Shown in pieces: positions 57,255 to 64,000 of a stretch of 64,000 nucleotides of DNA. This DNA is from Catellatospora sp. IY07-71 (GTDB taxonomy: Bacteria; Actinomycetota; Actinomycetes; Mycobacteriales; Micromonosporaceae), in contig NZ_AP023360.1 of assembly GCF_018326265.1 (NCBI RefSeq), forward strand, positions 1,975,501 through 2,039,500, given 5' to 3'. How positions within the stretch are numbered: position 1 is the stretch's first letter; each line of letters starts with the position of its first letter. The notes beneath the pieces were generated by a model. The model was not told the origin of the DNA. It made no database searches and saw nothing but the letters and a program-made list of their open reading frames with translations. The position numbers and the translations under genes were made by a program.

Positions 57255-58525
57255 GCGTGACCACCTCCACGATGGATGCCGAGCTGGCGGTGCCGGAGGC
57301 GTACTGGACGCGGGCCCGCAAGACCGGCGCGGTGATGACCGGCCTGGGCCTGCTCGCCACGATCCTGTTCGGGGCGCTCGCCTCGTCGGAGAACGCGCGG
57401 TTCGCGCTCGGCGAGACGGTGCAGGGCGCCGGGTTCGACATCCCGGGCAACGTCGGCGCGATCTTCTTCGGCCTGGTCGCACTCGTGGCCGGCCTGGTGC
57501 TGCTGTTCACCGGACGCCACTTCGGCCTGCTCACCGGCGTCGCGCTGATGGGTTTCATCATCTCCGCGCTGTGCTGGCAGATGTCGGTGTCGCCGGTGTC
57601 GCACACCATGCCGCTGGGCTTCATCGCCGCGGCCACCTTCACCGCGGCGATCCCGCTCATCTTCGGCTCGCTCGGCGGTGTGCTGTGCGAGCGCAGCGGC
57701 GTGGTCAACGTCGCGATCGAGGGCCAGCTGCTCACCGGCGCCTTCTTCGGCGCGCTGTTCGGCACGGTCACCGGCAGCTTCTGGCTCGGCCTGCTGGCCG
57801 CGGCCGTGGGCGGCCTGCTGCTGTCGGCCATCCTGGCCGTCTTCGCGATCCGCTACCTGGTGGACCAGGTCGTGGTCGGCATCGTGCTGAACGTGTTCGC
57901 GGGCGGCCTGACGGCCTTCTTCTACGAGCAGGTGATGCGGCCGGACACGGACGCGTACAACTTCCCCGGCAAGGTGCCGACCTGGCCGATCCCGGTCCTG
58001 TCGGAGATCCCGATCCTGGGCCCGGCGCTGTTCAACGGCAACATCTTCAGCTACGGCTCGCTGATCGCGGTCGCCGTGGTCACCATCGCCCTGTTCCGCA
58101 CCCGCTGGGGCCTGCGGACCCGGGCGGTCGGCGAGCACCCGGCCGCGGCGGACACCGTCGGCATCCGGGTGCTCGGGCTGCGCTACCTGAACGTGCTGCT
58201 CGCGGGTCTGGTGGCGGGCTTCGGCGGCGCCTACTTCTCGATGCTGTCCACCACCGGCTTCAGCAAGTACATGGTCAGCGGCGCGGGCTTCATCGCGCTG
58301 GCCGCCATGATCTTCGGCCGGTGGCACCCGGTCGGGGCGTTCTTCGCGTCGCTGTTCTTCGGCTTCTTCGGCGCGCTGACCGGCTTCCTGAACAGCATCA
58401 GCAGCCCCATCCCGAGCCAGTTCCTGAGCATGCTGCCGTACGTCGCGACCATTTTCGCGGTCGCGGGCCTGGTGGGACGCGTACGCGCCCCGGCGGCCGA
58501 CGGCAAGCCGTACATCAAGGGCTGA
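57251..58525 (+). CDS. Nucleoside ABC transporter permease 2
   Basis: 424-residue second permease (YufQ/NupQ-like). The first 140 residues add three extra hydrophobic helices that most homologues lack; the core starts near IPLIFGSLGGVLCERSGVVN and contains NVAIEGQLL and GEHPAAADTVGIRV. ATG 57251 overlaps permease 1 by four bases. It completes a BMP-type importer whose cargo is then handled by the cdd and deoA products downstream. Confidence 0.93.
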   Translation: MSVTTSTMDAELAVPEAYWTRARKTGAVMTGLGLLATILFGALASSENARFALGETVQGAGFDIPGNVGAIFFGLVALVAGLVLLFTGRHFGLLTGVALMGFIISALCWQMSVSPVSHTMPLGFIAAATFTAAIPLIFGSLGGVLCERSGVVNVAIEGQLLTGAFFGALFGTVTGSFWLGLLAAAVGGLLLSAILAVFAIRYLVDQVVVGIVLNVFAGGLTAFFYEQVMRPDTDAYNFPGKVPTWPIPVLSEIPILGPALFNGNIFSYGSLIAVAVVTIALFRTRWGLRTRAVGEHPAAADTVGIRVLGLRYLNVLLAGLVAGFGGAYFSMLSTTGFSKYMVSGAGFIALAAMIFGRWHPVGAFFASLFFGFFGALTGFLNSISSPIPSQFLSMLPYVATIFAVAGLVGRVRAPAADGKPYIKG

Positions 58526-58619
58526 CCCGCGGGCGCGTAATGTGAATGGTCCGATCTTGCGGGGGCGCCGGTCACCGGTGCCCCCTGCGAGAGCGGGCGG
58601 AACAGAAGGAGAGGCCGTC

Positions 58620-59030
58620 ATGGACGTCGACTGGGAGAAGCTGCGCGAAGAGGCGGTGCGGGTGATGCACCGGGCGTACGCGCCGTACTCGAAGTTCCCG
58701 GTCGGCGCCGCGGGCCTGGTCGACGACGGCCGGATCGTGGTCGGCTGCAACGTCGAGAACGCGGCGTACGGCGTGGTGCTGTGCGCCGAGTGCGGCATGG
58801 TGTCCCAGCTGCACGCCACCGGCGGCGGCCGGCTGGTCGCGATGGCCTGCGTGAACGCCGACGGCGACCCGCTGCTGCCGTGCGGCCGCTGCCGCCAGCT
58901 GCTGTGGGAGCAGGGCGGCCCGCGCATGCGCATCGACGCGCCGGGCGGCGAGCTGACCATGGCCGACCTGCTGCCGCACGGCTTCGGCCTGGCGGAGCTG
59001 GAAGCCGTCAACGGAGGAGTGATCCAGTGA
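58620..59030 (+). CDS. cdd: Cytidine deaminase
   Basis: 136-residue zinc enzyme turning (deoxy)cytidine into (deoxy)uridine. The zinc motif is the Cys in VVLCAECGMVS (C-A-E) and PCGRCRQ; substrate residues lie in VGCNVENAAYG. ATG 58620 has AAGGAGAGG at good spacing. Overlaps deoA by GTGA, so deamination and phosphorolysis are co-expressed. Confidence 0.95.
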   Translation: MDVDWEKLREEAVRVMHRAYAPYSKFPVGAAGLVDDGRIVVGCNVENAAYGVVLCAECGMVSQLHATGGGRLVAMACVNADGDPLLPCGRCRQLLWEQGGPRMRIDAPGGELTMADLLPHGFGLAELEAVNGGVIQ

Positions 59031-60304
59031 GTTTCGCGGCTGTGGACGTCATCCGCGCCAAGCGGGACGGCGCCGTGCTGTCCGACGCGCAGATCGACTG
59101 GGTGGTCGACGCGTACACCCGCGGCCATGTCGCCGACGAGCAGATGTCGGCGCTGGCCATGGCGATCCTGCTGCGCGGCATGACCGACACCGAGATCGCC
59201 CGCTGGACCGCCGCGATGATCTCCTCGGGAGAGCGGCTGGACCTGTCGAAGGTGTCCCGGCCGACCGTGGACAAGCACTCCACCGGCGGCGTCGGTGACA
59301 AGATCACGCTGCCGCTGACCCCGCTCGTGGCGGCGTGCGGCGCGGCCGTGCCGCAGCTGTCCGGGCGCGGCCTGGGCCACACCGGCGGCACCCTGGACAA
59401 GCTGGAGTCGATCCCGGGCTGGCGTGCCGCGCTCAGCAACGAGGAGTTCATCGCGCAGCTGCGCGACGTCGGCGCGGTCATCTGCCAGGCGGGCGAAGGG
59501 CTCGCCCCGGCCGACCGCAAGCTGTACGCGCTGCGCGACGTCACCGGCACCGTCGAGGCCATCCCGCTGATCGCCAGCTCGATCATGAGCAAGAAGATCG
59601 CGGAGGGCACCGGCGCGCTGGTGCTGGACGTGAAGGTCGGCACCGGCGCGTTCATGAAGTCCGTCGACGACGCCCGCGAGCTGGCCCGCACCATGGTGGA
59701 GCTGGGCCGGGCGCACGGCGTCGACACGGTGGCGCTGCTCACCGACATGAACACTCCGCTGGGCCTGGCGATCGGCAACGCGGTCGAGGTGCAGGAGTCG
59801 CTGGACGTGCTGGCGGGCGGCGGCCCCGCCGACGTGGTCGAGCTGACCCTGGCCCTGGCCCGGGAGATGCTGTCGGCGGCCGGGCTCGACGACGTCGACC
59901 CCGCCGACGCGCTGCACGACGGCCGCGCCATGGACTCGTGGCGGGCGATGATCCGCGCCCAGGGCGGCGACCCGGACGCGCCGCTGCCCACCGCCAACGA
60001 GATCGAGCAGGTGCGGGCCGAGCGCTCCGGCACGGTCGCCGCGGTCGACGCGCTCGGCGTCGGGCTGGCCGCCTGGCGGCTCGGGGCAGGCCGGGCCCGC
60101 AAGGAGGACCCGGTCAGCGCCGCCGCCGGCGTGGTGCTGCACAAGCGCCCCGGCGACCGGGTCAGCGCGGGCGACGTGCTCTACGAGCTGCGCGCCGACG
60201 ACACCTCCCGGATGGCGGTGGCCAAGGTGGACGCCGCGTCCGCGGTGACCATCGCGGACGGCCCCGCGCCGGTGCGCCCGCTGATCATCGACCGGATCGG
60301 GTGA
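59027..60304 (+). CDS. deoA: Thymidine (pyrimidine-nucleoside) phosphorylase
   Basis: 425-residue phosphorylase cleaving thymidine or uridine to base and (deoxy)ribose 1-phosphate. The phosphate site KHSTGGVGDK and the family signature SGRGLGHTGGTLDKLES are intact; SSIMSKKIAEGTGALVLDVK and the C-terminal PYNP domain follow. The GTG start overlaps cdd and has GGAGGAGTG upstream. The DUF4272 gene starts four bases later. Confidence 0.95.
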   Translation: MSFAAVDVIRAKRDGAVLSDAQIDWVVDAYTRGHVADEQMSALAMAILLRGMTDTEIARWTAAMISSGERLDLSKVSRPTVDKHSTGGVGDKITLPLTPLVAACGAAVPQLSGRGLGHTGGTLDKLESIPGWRAALSNEEFIAQLRDVGAVICQAGEGLAPADRKLYALRDVTGTVEAIPLIASSIMSKKIAEGTGALVLDVKVGTGAFMKSVDDARELARTMVELGRAHGVDTVALLTDMNTPLGLAIGNAVEVQESLDVLAGGGPADVVELTLALAREMLSAAGLDDVDPADALHDGRAMDSWRAMIRAQGGDPDAPLPTANEIEQVRAERSGTVAAVDALGVGLAAWRLGAGRARKEDPVSAAAGVVLHKRPGDRVSAGDVLYELRADDTSRMAVAKVDAASAVTIADGPAPVRPLIIDRIG

Positions 60305-60308
60305 CCCC

Positions 60309-60986
60309 GTGGCCGTGCCCGCACCGGACCCCCTCGCCGTGCGCGCGGCCAGCTTCCAGGAGCTGACGCGGCTGGGCGTGCCCCTGCCCCCCGACTCGTA
60401 CCCCCTGGTGTGGGAGCCTTCGGACGCGGTGGAGCTGCGCCCCACCGGTGAGCTGGAGGCCCGCGTCGCCATCCTGCACGTGCTGCTCGAACGCTGCTTC
60501 GGCATGCCGCCCGAGGCGGCCGAGAAGTGGCTCGACGGCAACCGGCTCATCCCGGACGTCACCGAGCCGGAGTGGGCCTTCATCTCCGAGGAGGTGGGCG
60601 ACCGCCAGTCGTTCATCCTGCACCTGGACGCGCTGTGCGGGCTGGCCTGGGTGCTCGGCATCAGCAAGACCCTCGACCCGCTGACGGCTCCGCCGCGGGT
60701 GCTGGAGCAGATGCCCGACCTGCTCGGCGGCGAGGGCTTCGAGGCCTGGCGGGCACGTATCCTGGCCGCCCCGCGCGATCCCACGGTCGTCGCCGCGGCG
60801 CTCGACCTGCACTACTGCCTCGACTGGTCGTTCCAGGAGCTGGAGCGGCAGGGTCTGCCCTGCCCCGGCGAGCTGAACGCCAACGCGATCGGCCAGCGGC
60901 GGTGGGCGCTGGAATGGTCCACCGTCTTCGTCGGCGAGTTCCACGAGCCGCCCGGCGGCTGGGAAGAGGTCGACCTGTCCGTGTGA
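60309..60986 (+). CDS. DUF4272 domain protein
   Basis: 225-residue protein matching the DUF4272 pattern: an alpha-helical domain with GDRQSFILHLDALCGLAWVL, ALDLHYCLDWSFQELERQG and the C-terminal GQRRWALEWSTVFV. Function unknown; these proteins occur widely in actinobacteria. GTG start 60309 right after deoA, so it is probably part of the same transcript. Whether it takes part in nucleoside metabolism is not known. Confidence 0.85.
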   Translation: MAVPAPDPLAVRAASFQELTRLGVPLPPDSYPLVWEPSDAVELRPTGELEARVAILHVLLERCFGMPPEAAEKWLDGNRLIPDVTEPEWAFISEEVGDRQSFILHLDALCGLAWVLGISKTLDPLTAPPRVLEQMPDLLGGEGFEAWRARILAAPRDPTVVAAALDLHYCLDWSFQELERQGLPCPGELNANAIGQRRWALEWSTVFVGEFHEPPGGWEEVDLSV

Positions 60987-61031
60987 CGGGCGGGCGGCCA
61001 CCGACCTCGCCCGGCAGCCGCCCGCCCCCGG

Positions 61032-62378
61032 TCACGGCAGGTGGGCGGGTACGACCGCGACGCGTACGCCGTCCAGCGGCAGCGGGGCGCAGCCTGCGGC
61101 GGCGCAGGTCAGCACCTCGTCGAGCGGCTCGCGGCCGTCGTCGACGGCGAGCAGGCGGGTGCGGCCGGACCAGCCCACGACGCGCAGCCGCCCGTCGTGC
61201 CCGGCGACCTCCGAGATCCGCCCGGCCGCCAGATCGGCGGTGCGGAACAGGGCGAGCCGTCCCTCCCGGGCGGGCACGTCGGGCGTGCCGAGCGACAGCG
61301 CCACCAGTGCGCCGTCCGGGGACAGCGCCGCCCGCAGCACCGTGCGGCCGGGCAGGCACGCCCGCGCCTGCGCGCGCGGGCCGGTGCGGCCCAGGCGGGC
61401 CACCCGTATGCAGCTCGCGCCGTCGAGCACCAGCGCCGTGCCGTCGGCGGCGACGTCCCCGAGAACCAGGTCCGGGGAGACCGTCGCGGTGCTGGTGGTC
61501 AGGTCGTACGCGACGAGGCCGGTGACCGCGCCCGGGTGGGCGCCCTCCAGCACGCCCCAGCTGATCAGCAGCCGGTCGGCCGTCAGCCACAGGTCGTGCA
61601 CCTGGTTGCCGCGCGCGGCCGTGCGCACGTCGAGCCGGGTCAGCTCCCGTCCCGACGGCAGCTCGAAGACGTACAGGTGCGGGTGCAGGTACGCGGCCAT
61701 CGCCCGGCCGTCGGCCCGGATCGCGGTCTGCGCGCCCGCCAGCACGGGCGCGAAGTCGCGCAGCCGCCCGTCGTCGCCCAGGAACACCGTCCCGTGCATG
61801 GCGAGCGGGGCGCCGGTCATGGTGCGCACGACCCAGCCGGCGGCGACGCGTACCGCGTCCACGGCTCTGGTGCCCGCGGGCAGCGGGATGCGCACCGCCC
61901 GACCGTCCGTGTGGTGGATGACGCCGTCGGCGTCGAGCGTCGCGGGTGCCGCGCCTTCGGCCGTGGCGGGCGGGCCGCTCGCAGCCGGTCCGGCCAGGGG
62001 CGTCCGCGGCGGGAGCGGAGCGTCCGCGGCGCCGGGGCGGTGCGCGGGGGGCGGGGCGGTGGCGTACGCCTGCTGCAGCCCGATGCCGGTGAGCAGAGCC
62101 AGCACGGCGAGCACCGCGACGGCGAGCCCGGTGCGGGCGGCGGCTTTGCGGCCGACGGCATACCGGCGCCGCAGCAGCTCCTCGGCCACCTGGTCGGGAT
62201 CGCGGGGCGGCAGCCTCCGCGGGCCGTCCGGCGTGGCGGGGGCCTGCTCCGGCTCGGCGCTGCCGGGCTGCTCGGCGCTGCCGGCAGGCGCGATGCTGCG
62301 GGCAGGGGAGATGCTGCCGGCAGGCTCGGGCGGGGCGGTCGTGGTCGGCTCGGTGTCGTCGTGGTGTGGTTCGTGCAT
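61032..62378 (-). CDS. Membrane-anchored beta-propeller-like protein
   Basis: 448 residues: a disordered acidic/proline-rich N-terminus (1-75), one transmembrane helix (TGLAVAVLAVLALLTGIGL, about 84-102), a Pro/Ala linker and an extracytoplasmic region of about 300 residues with repeated beta-hairpin blocks (for example GRELTRLDV, RAALSPDGALVALSLG, GRLRVVGWSGRTRLLAVDD), which suggest a propeller. There are two cysteine pairs near the C-terminus. Function unknown. ATG 62378 with GGGGGA upstream. It converges with the DUF4272 gene. Confidence 0.7.
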   Translation of the reverse strand: MHEPHHDDTEPTTTAPPEPAGSISPARSIAPAGSAEQPGSAEPEQAPATPDGPRRLPPRDPDQVAEELLRRRYAVGRKAAARTGLAVAVLAVLALLTGIGLQQAYATAPPPAHRPGAADAPLPPRTPLAGPAASGPPATAEGAAPATLDADGVIHHTDGRAVRIPLPAGTRAVDAVRVAAGWVVRTMTGAPLAMHGTVFLGDDGRLRDFAPVLAGAQTAIRADGRAMAAYLHPHLYVFELPSGRELTRLDVRTAARGNQVHDLWLTADRLLISWGVLEGAHPGAVTGLVAYDLTTSTATVSPDLVLGDVAADGTALVLDGASCIRVARLGRTGPRAQARACLPGRTVLRAALSPDGALVALSLGTPDVPAREGRLALFRTADLAAGRISEVAGHDGRLRVVGWSGRTRLLAVDDGREPLDEVLTCAAAGCAPLPLDGVRVAVVPAHLP

Positions 62379-62508
62379 GGGTCCCCCGTTCGCGGTGTCG
62401 GCAAGGGAGACGCATCGGCGCCTGCCGCAGGTGTCGCCGTCGGTCGAATCTTTCGGCTGATGTTCGCCGTCCGAACCGGTCGTTACCGCGCGGGTCCGCC
62501 GCCTGCTG

Positions 62509-63363
62509 TCACGACGGGCGGGGCCGGTACAGGCCGATCCGGACGGACGCGGTGCAGGCCACGGGGCCGGTGGCGTGGGCGCGTTCGTGGAAGGCGTTGG
62601 GGCCCATCGCGATCAGATCCTCAGTCTCGGCCTCGGACAGCGCCAGCGGCCATTCCAGCGCCCGCGCGCCGGCCGGGTCGAAGTCACGCAACTCCTGCGC
62701 GAGGCGGTCCGCCTTGGCGGGGTCGACCGCCAGCAGACCCAGCTGTTCGCGCAGCTCGGCGAGGTGGCGCCCGGTCGGGGTGACCACGATCAGCAGCCCG
62801 TCCGGCCGCAGCACCCGGTGCATCTGCGCGCCGTTGCGCGGCGCGAACACGTTCAGCAGCAGGTCCACGCTGCCGTCGGCGAGCGGCAGGGTGCCCCAGG
62901 TGTCCGCGAGCACCGCCCCCGCCCGGGGATGCGCCTTCGCGGCCCTGCGCAGCGCCGCCTTGCTCACGTCGAACGCCAGCCCCTCCGCCGCCGGCACCCC
63001 CTCCAGCACCTGCGCCAGGTAATACCCCGTCCCCGCCCCCAGATCCACCAGCAGCGGCCCCCCTCCGGACTGTCGATCACGGTCCCGGGGTGGTGACACG
63101 CCGTCGACCACGTCCACAAGTTCATGATCAACGCAGATGGCGGTGAGGGCGGTGGCGAGGGGGTGGTAGTGGGCGGTGGTGAGGAAGCGGGTGCGGGCCT
63201 CGACCATGGCGGGGGTGTCGCCTTCGGGCAGTCGGCGACCGGTGCCGAGGGTGACGTAGCCGTGCCGGTTGAGGTCGAAGGTGTGGTTGCGCGGGCAGCG
63301 GAGGGTGGCGTCGGTTCGCGTGAGCGGCGACGCGCAGAGGGGGCAGCGCAGTGCGTCAATCAT
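62509..63363 (-). CDS. RlmA-like 23S rRNA guanine N1-methyltransferase with palindrome-encoded insert
   Basis: 284 residues of the RlmA(I)/TlrB type, which methylate G745 or G748 of 23S rRNA (the latter gives tylosin resistance). An N-terminal zinc knuckle (CPLC...CPRNHTFD) leads to the methyltransferase fold with motif [14 protein letters not shown]. Between the N-terminal part and motif I there is an insert of about 21 residues ([11 protein letters not shown]...) encoded by a type A palindromic element at 63075-63136, in frame and without a stop. ATG 63363 puts the zinc finger near the start; GTG 63378 is an alternative. Confidence 0.88.
   Translation of the reverse strand: MIDALRCPLCASPLTRTDATLRCPRNHTFDLNRHGYVTLGTGRRLPEGDTPAMVEARTRFLTTAHYHPLATALTAICVDHELVDVVDGVSPPRDRDRQSGGGPLLVDLGAGTGYYLAQVLEGVPAAEGLAFDVSKAALRRAAKAHPRAGAVLADTWGTLPLADGSVDLLLNVFAPRNGAQMHRVLRPDGLLIVVTPTGRHLAELREQLGLLAVDPAKADRLAQELRDFDPAGARALEWPLALSEAETEDLIAMGPNAFHERAHATGPVACTASVRIGLYRPRPS
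63075..63136 (-). repeat. Type A palindromic element, copy 3, inside a coding sequence
   Basis: Shares with copies 1 and 2 the blocks GACACGCCGTCGA, CACGTCCA-AAG and TTCATGATCAACGCAG; the other arm has diverged. It lies inside the RlmA-like gene and is translated. Confidence 0.85.
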
Positions 63364-63397
63364 GGCGGCGGTGAGCACACGGAATATCTTGGTGCAT

Positions 63398-64000
63398 GTG
63401 ACTCCGACCTATGACGAGATCGTGAAGGCGCCGAAGGCGCTGCTGCACGACCACCTCGACGGGGGCCTGCGTCCGGCCACCATCGTCGAGCTGGCCGCCG
63501 AGATCGGGCACCGGCTGCCCGCCACCGATCCGGCCGAGCTGGGCCAGTGGTTCGTCTCCGCGGCCGACAGCGGATCGCTGGAGCGATACCTGGAGACGTT
63601 CGCGCACACGGTGGCGGTGATGCAGACCGCGCCCGCGCTGCGCCGGGTGGCCCGCGAGTGCGCGCTGGACCTGGCCGCCGACGGCGTGGTGTACGCCGAG
63701 GTCCGCTACGCGCCCGAGCAGCACCTGACGGCCGGGCTGACCCTGCCCGAGGTGGTGGAGGCGGTGCTCGCCGGGTTCGCCGAGGGCAGCGCGCTGGCCG
63801 CCGAGGCGGGCACCCCGATCCGGGTCGGCACGCTGCTCACCGCGATGCGCCACGCCGCCCGCTCGATGGAGATCGCCGAGCTGTCCGTGGCGTACCGCGA
63901 CGCGGGCGTGGTCGGCTTCGACATCGCGGGCGCCGAGGCGGGCTATCCGCCCACCCGGCACCTGGACGCGTTCGAGTACCTCCAGCGGGAGAACTTCCAC
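63398..64000 (+). CDS. add: Adenosine deaminase, 5' part
   Basis: First 201 residues of a metal-dependent adenosine deaminase (adenosine to inosine); the gene runs off the window. The [10 protein letters not shown] motif near residue 17 carries the first zinc-binding His pair, followed by [11 protein letters not shown] and a conserved [20 protein letters not shown] stretch. The GTG at 63398 is 34 bases from the divergent ATG of the RlmA-like gene. It extends the nucleoside salvage set (BMP importer, cdd, deoA) to purines. Confidence 0.93.
   Translation, partial: MTPTYDEIVKAPKALLHDHLDGGLRPATIVELAAEIGHRLPATDPAELGQWFVSAADSGSLERYLETFAHTVAVMQTAPALRRVARECALDLAADGVVYAEVRYAPEQHLTAGLTLPEVVEAVLAGFAEGSALAAEAGTPIRVGTLLTAMRHAARSMEIAELSVAYRDAGVVGFDIAGAEAGYPPTRHLDAFEYLQRENFH

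Noticed and set aside
61032-62378. Second sigma-factor-type sensor fusion
   Set aside because: It has a membrane helix and propeller-like repeats similar in plan to the sigma fusion, but its cytoplasmic N-terminus is disordered and contains no sigma region.

Overview
The window is GC-rich actinobacterial chromosome. Starts are often GTG, one looks like TTG and one like CTG, and many neighbouring genes overlap by four bases (ATGA or GTGA). The gene set suggests a filamentous actinomycete of Micromonosporaceae type (Micromonospora, Catellatospora or Actinoplanes-like), but that is an inference from gene content; no rRNA is present. The first 25 kb follows, gene for gene, the order I remember from Mycobacterium tuberculosis around Rv0993-Rv1019 (galU, moeA-like, rimJ, membrane protein, pmt, rsmI, metG, tatD, ksgA, ispE, prs/glmU, rplY, pth). 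This is core genome with local insertions, not a mobile island.

Layout. 1-3.4 kb: galU (cut by the window edge), glp (gephyrin/MoeA-like), a RimJ-like acetyltransferase and sepX/glpR, the actinobacterial divisome neighbourhood. 3.6 kb: tRNA-Ala(CGC). 3.8-13.5 kb: pmt and rsmI divergent, an unknown membrane protein, metG, an unknown protein, tatD, a cytochrome P450 and a DUF805 protein. 13.7-18.4 kb: ksgA, ispE, an ABC-F ATPase and two DUF4383 membrane proteins. 18.4-21.1 kb: a TetR regulator with a fatty-acid desaturase that has a tandem dyad upstream, a helix-turn-helix protein with a LAGLIDADG-like C-terminal part, and tRNA-Gln(TTG). 21.2-25.6 kb: glmU, a tiny LuxR-type regulator, prs, rplY and pth. 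25.8-30.5 kb: a polyprenyl glycosylphosphotransferase overlapping cysQ, then cysD-cysN for sulfate activation. 30.5-31.0 kb: a non-coding repeat cluster. 31-38.8 kb: an SPFH protein coupled to a GNAT gene, galE-galK, a CorC-like CBS protein, a membrane-anchored ECF sigma factor with Asp-box repeats, and trpS. 38.8-41 kb: a 2H phosphoesterase, an acidic protein and a BrkB-family membrane protein.

41-51.3 kb is a maltodextrin locus. Two GH13 enzymes (cytoplasmic alpha-glucosidase and lipoprotein alpha-amylase) and a LacI/MalR regulator read leftward; malE-malF-malG and a neopullulanase-like GH13 enzyme read rightward. No MalK ATPase is present, as in Streptomyces, where a shared ATPase (MsiK) serves such importers. 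The amylase and malE promoters each carry a TTGC-containing palindrome in the spacer between -35 and -10. 53-64 kb is a nucleoside uptake and salvage locus: bmpA lipoprotein, ATPase, two permeases, cdd, deoA, a DUF4272 protein, and add at the right edge. A membrane-anchored protein and an RlmA-like rRNA methyltransferase lie between DUF4272 and add.

The most unusual structure is a scatter of long-armed inverted repeats of at least six sequence types. Nearly all sit directly after gene ends, where they could act as transcription terminators. Three types recur (A three times, B three times, C twice). One copy of type A lies inside the rlmA-like gene and is translated as an in-frame insert of about 21 residues just before the SAM-binding motif, much like the protein-embedded palindromic elements known from Rickettsia. 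Other points of interest are the one-protein sigma factor/sensor fusion and the probable CTG start of the nucleoside-transporter ATPase.
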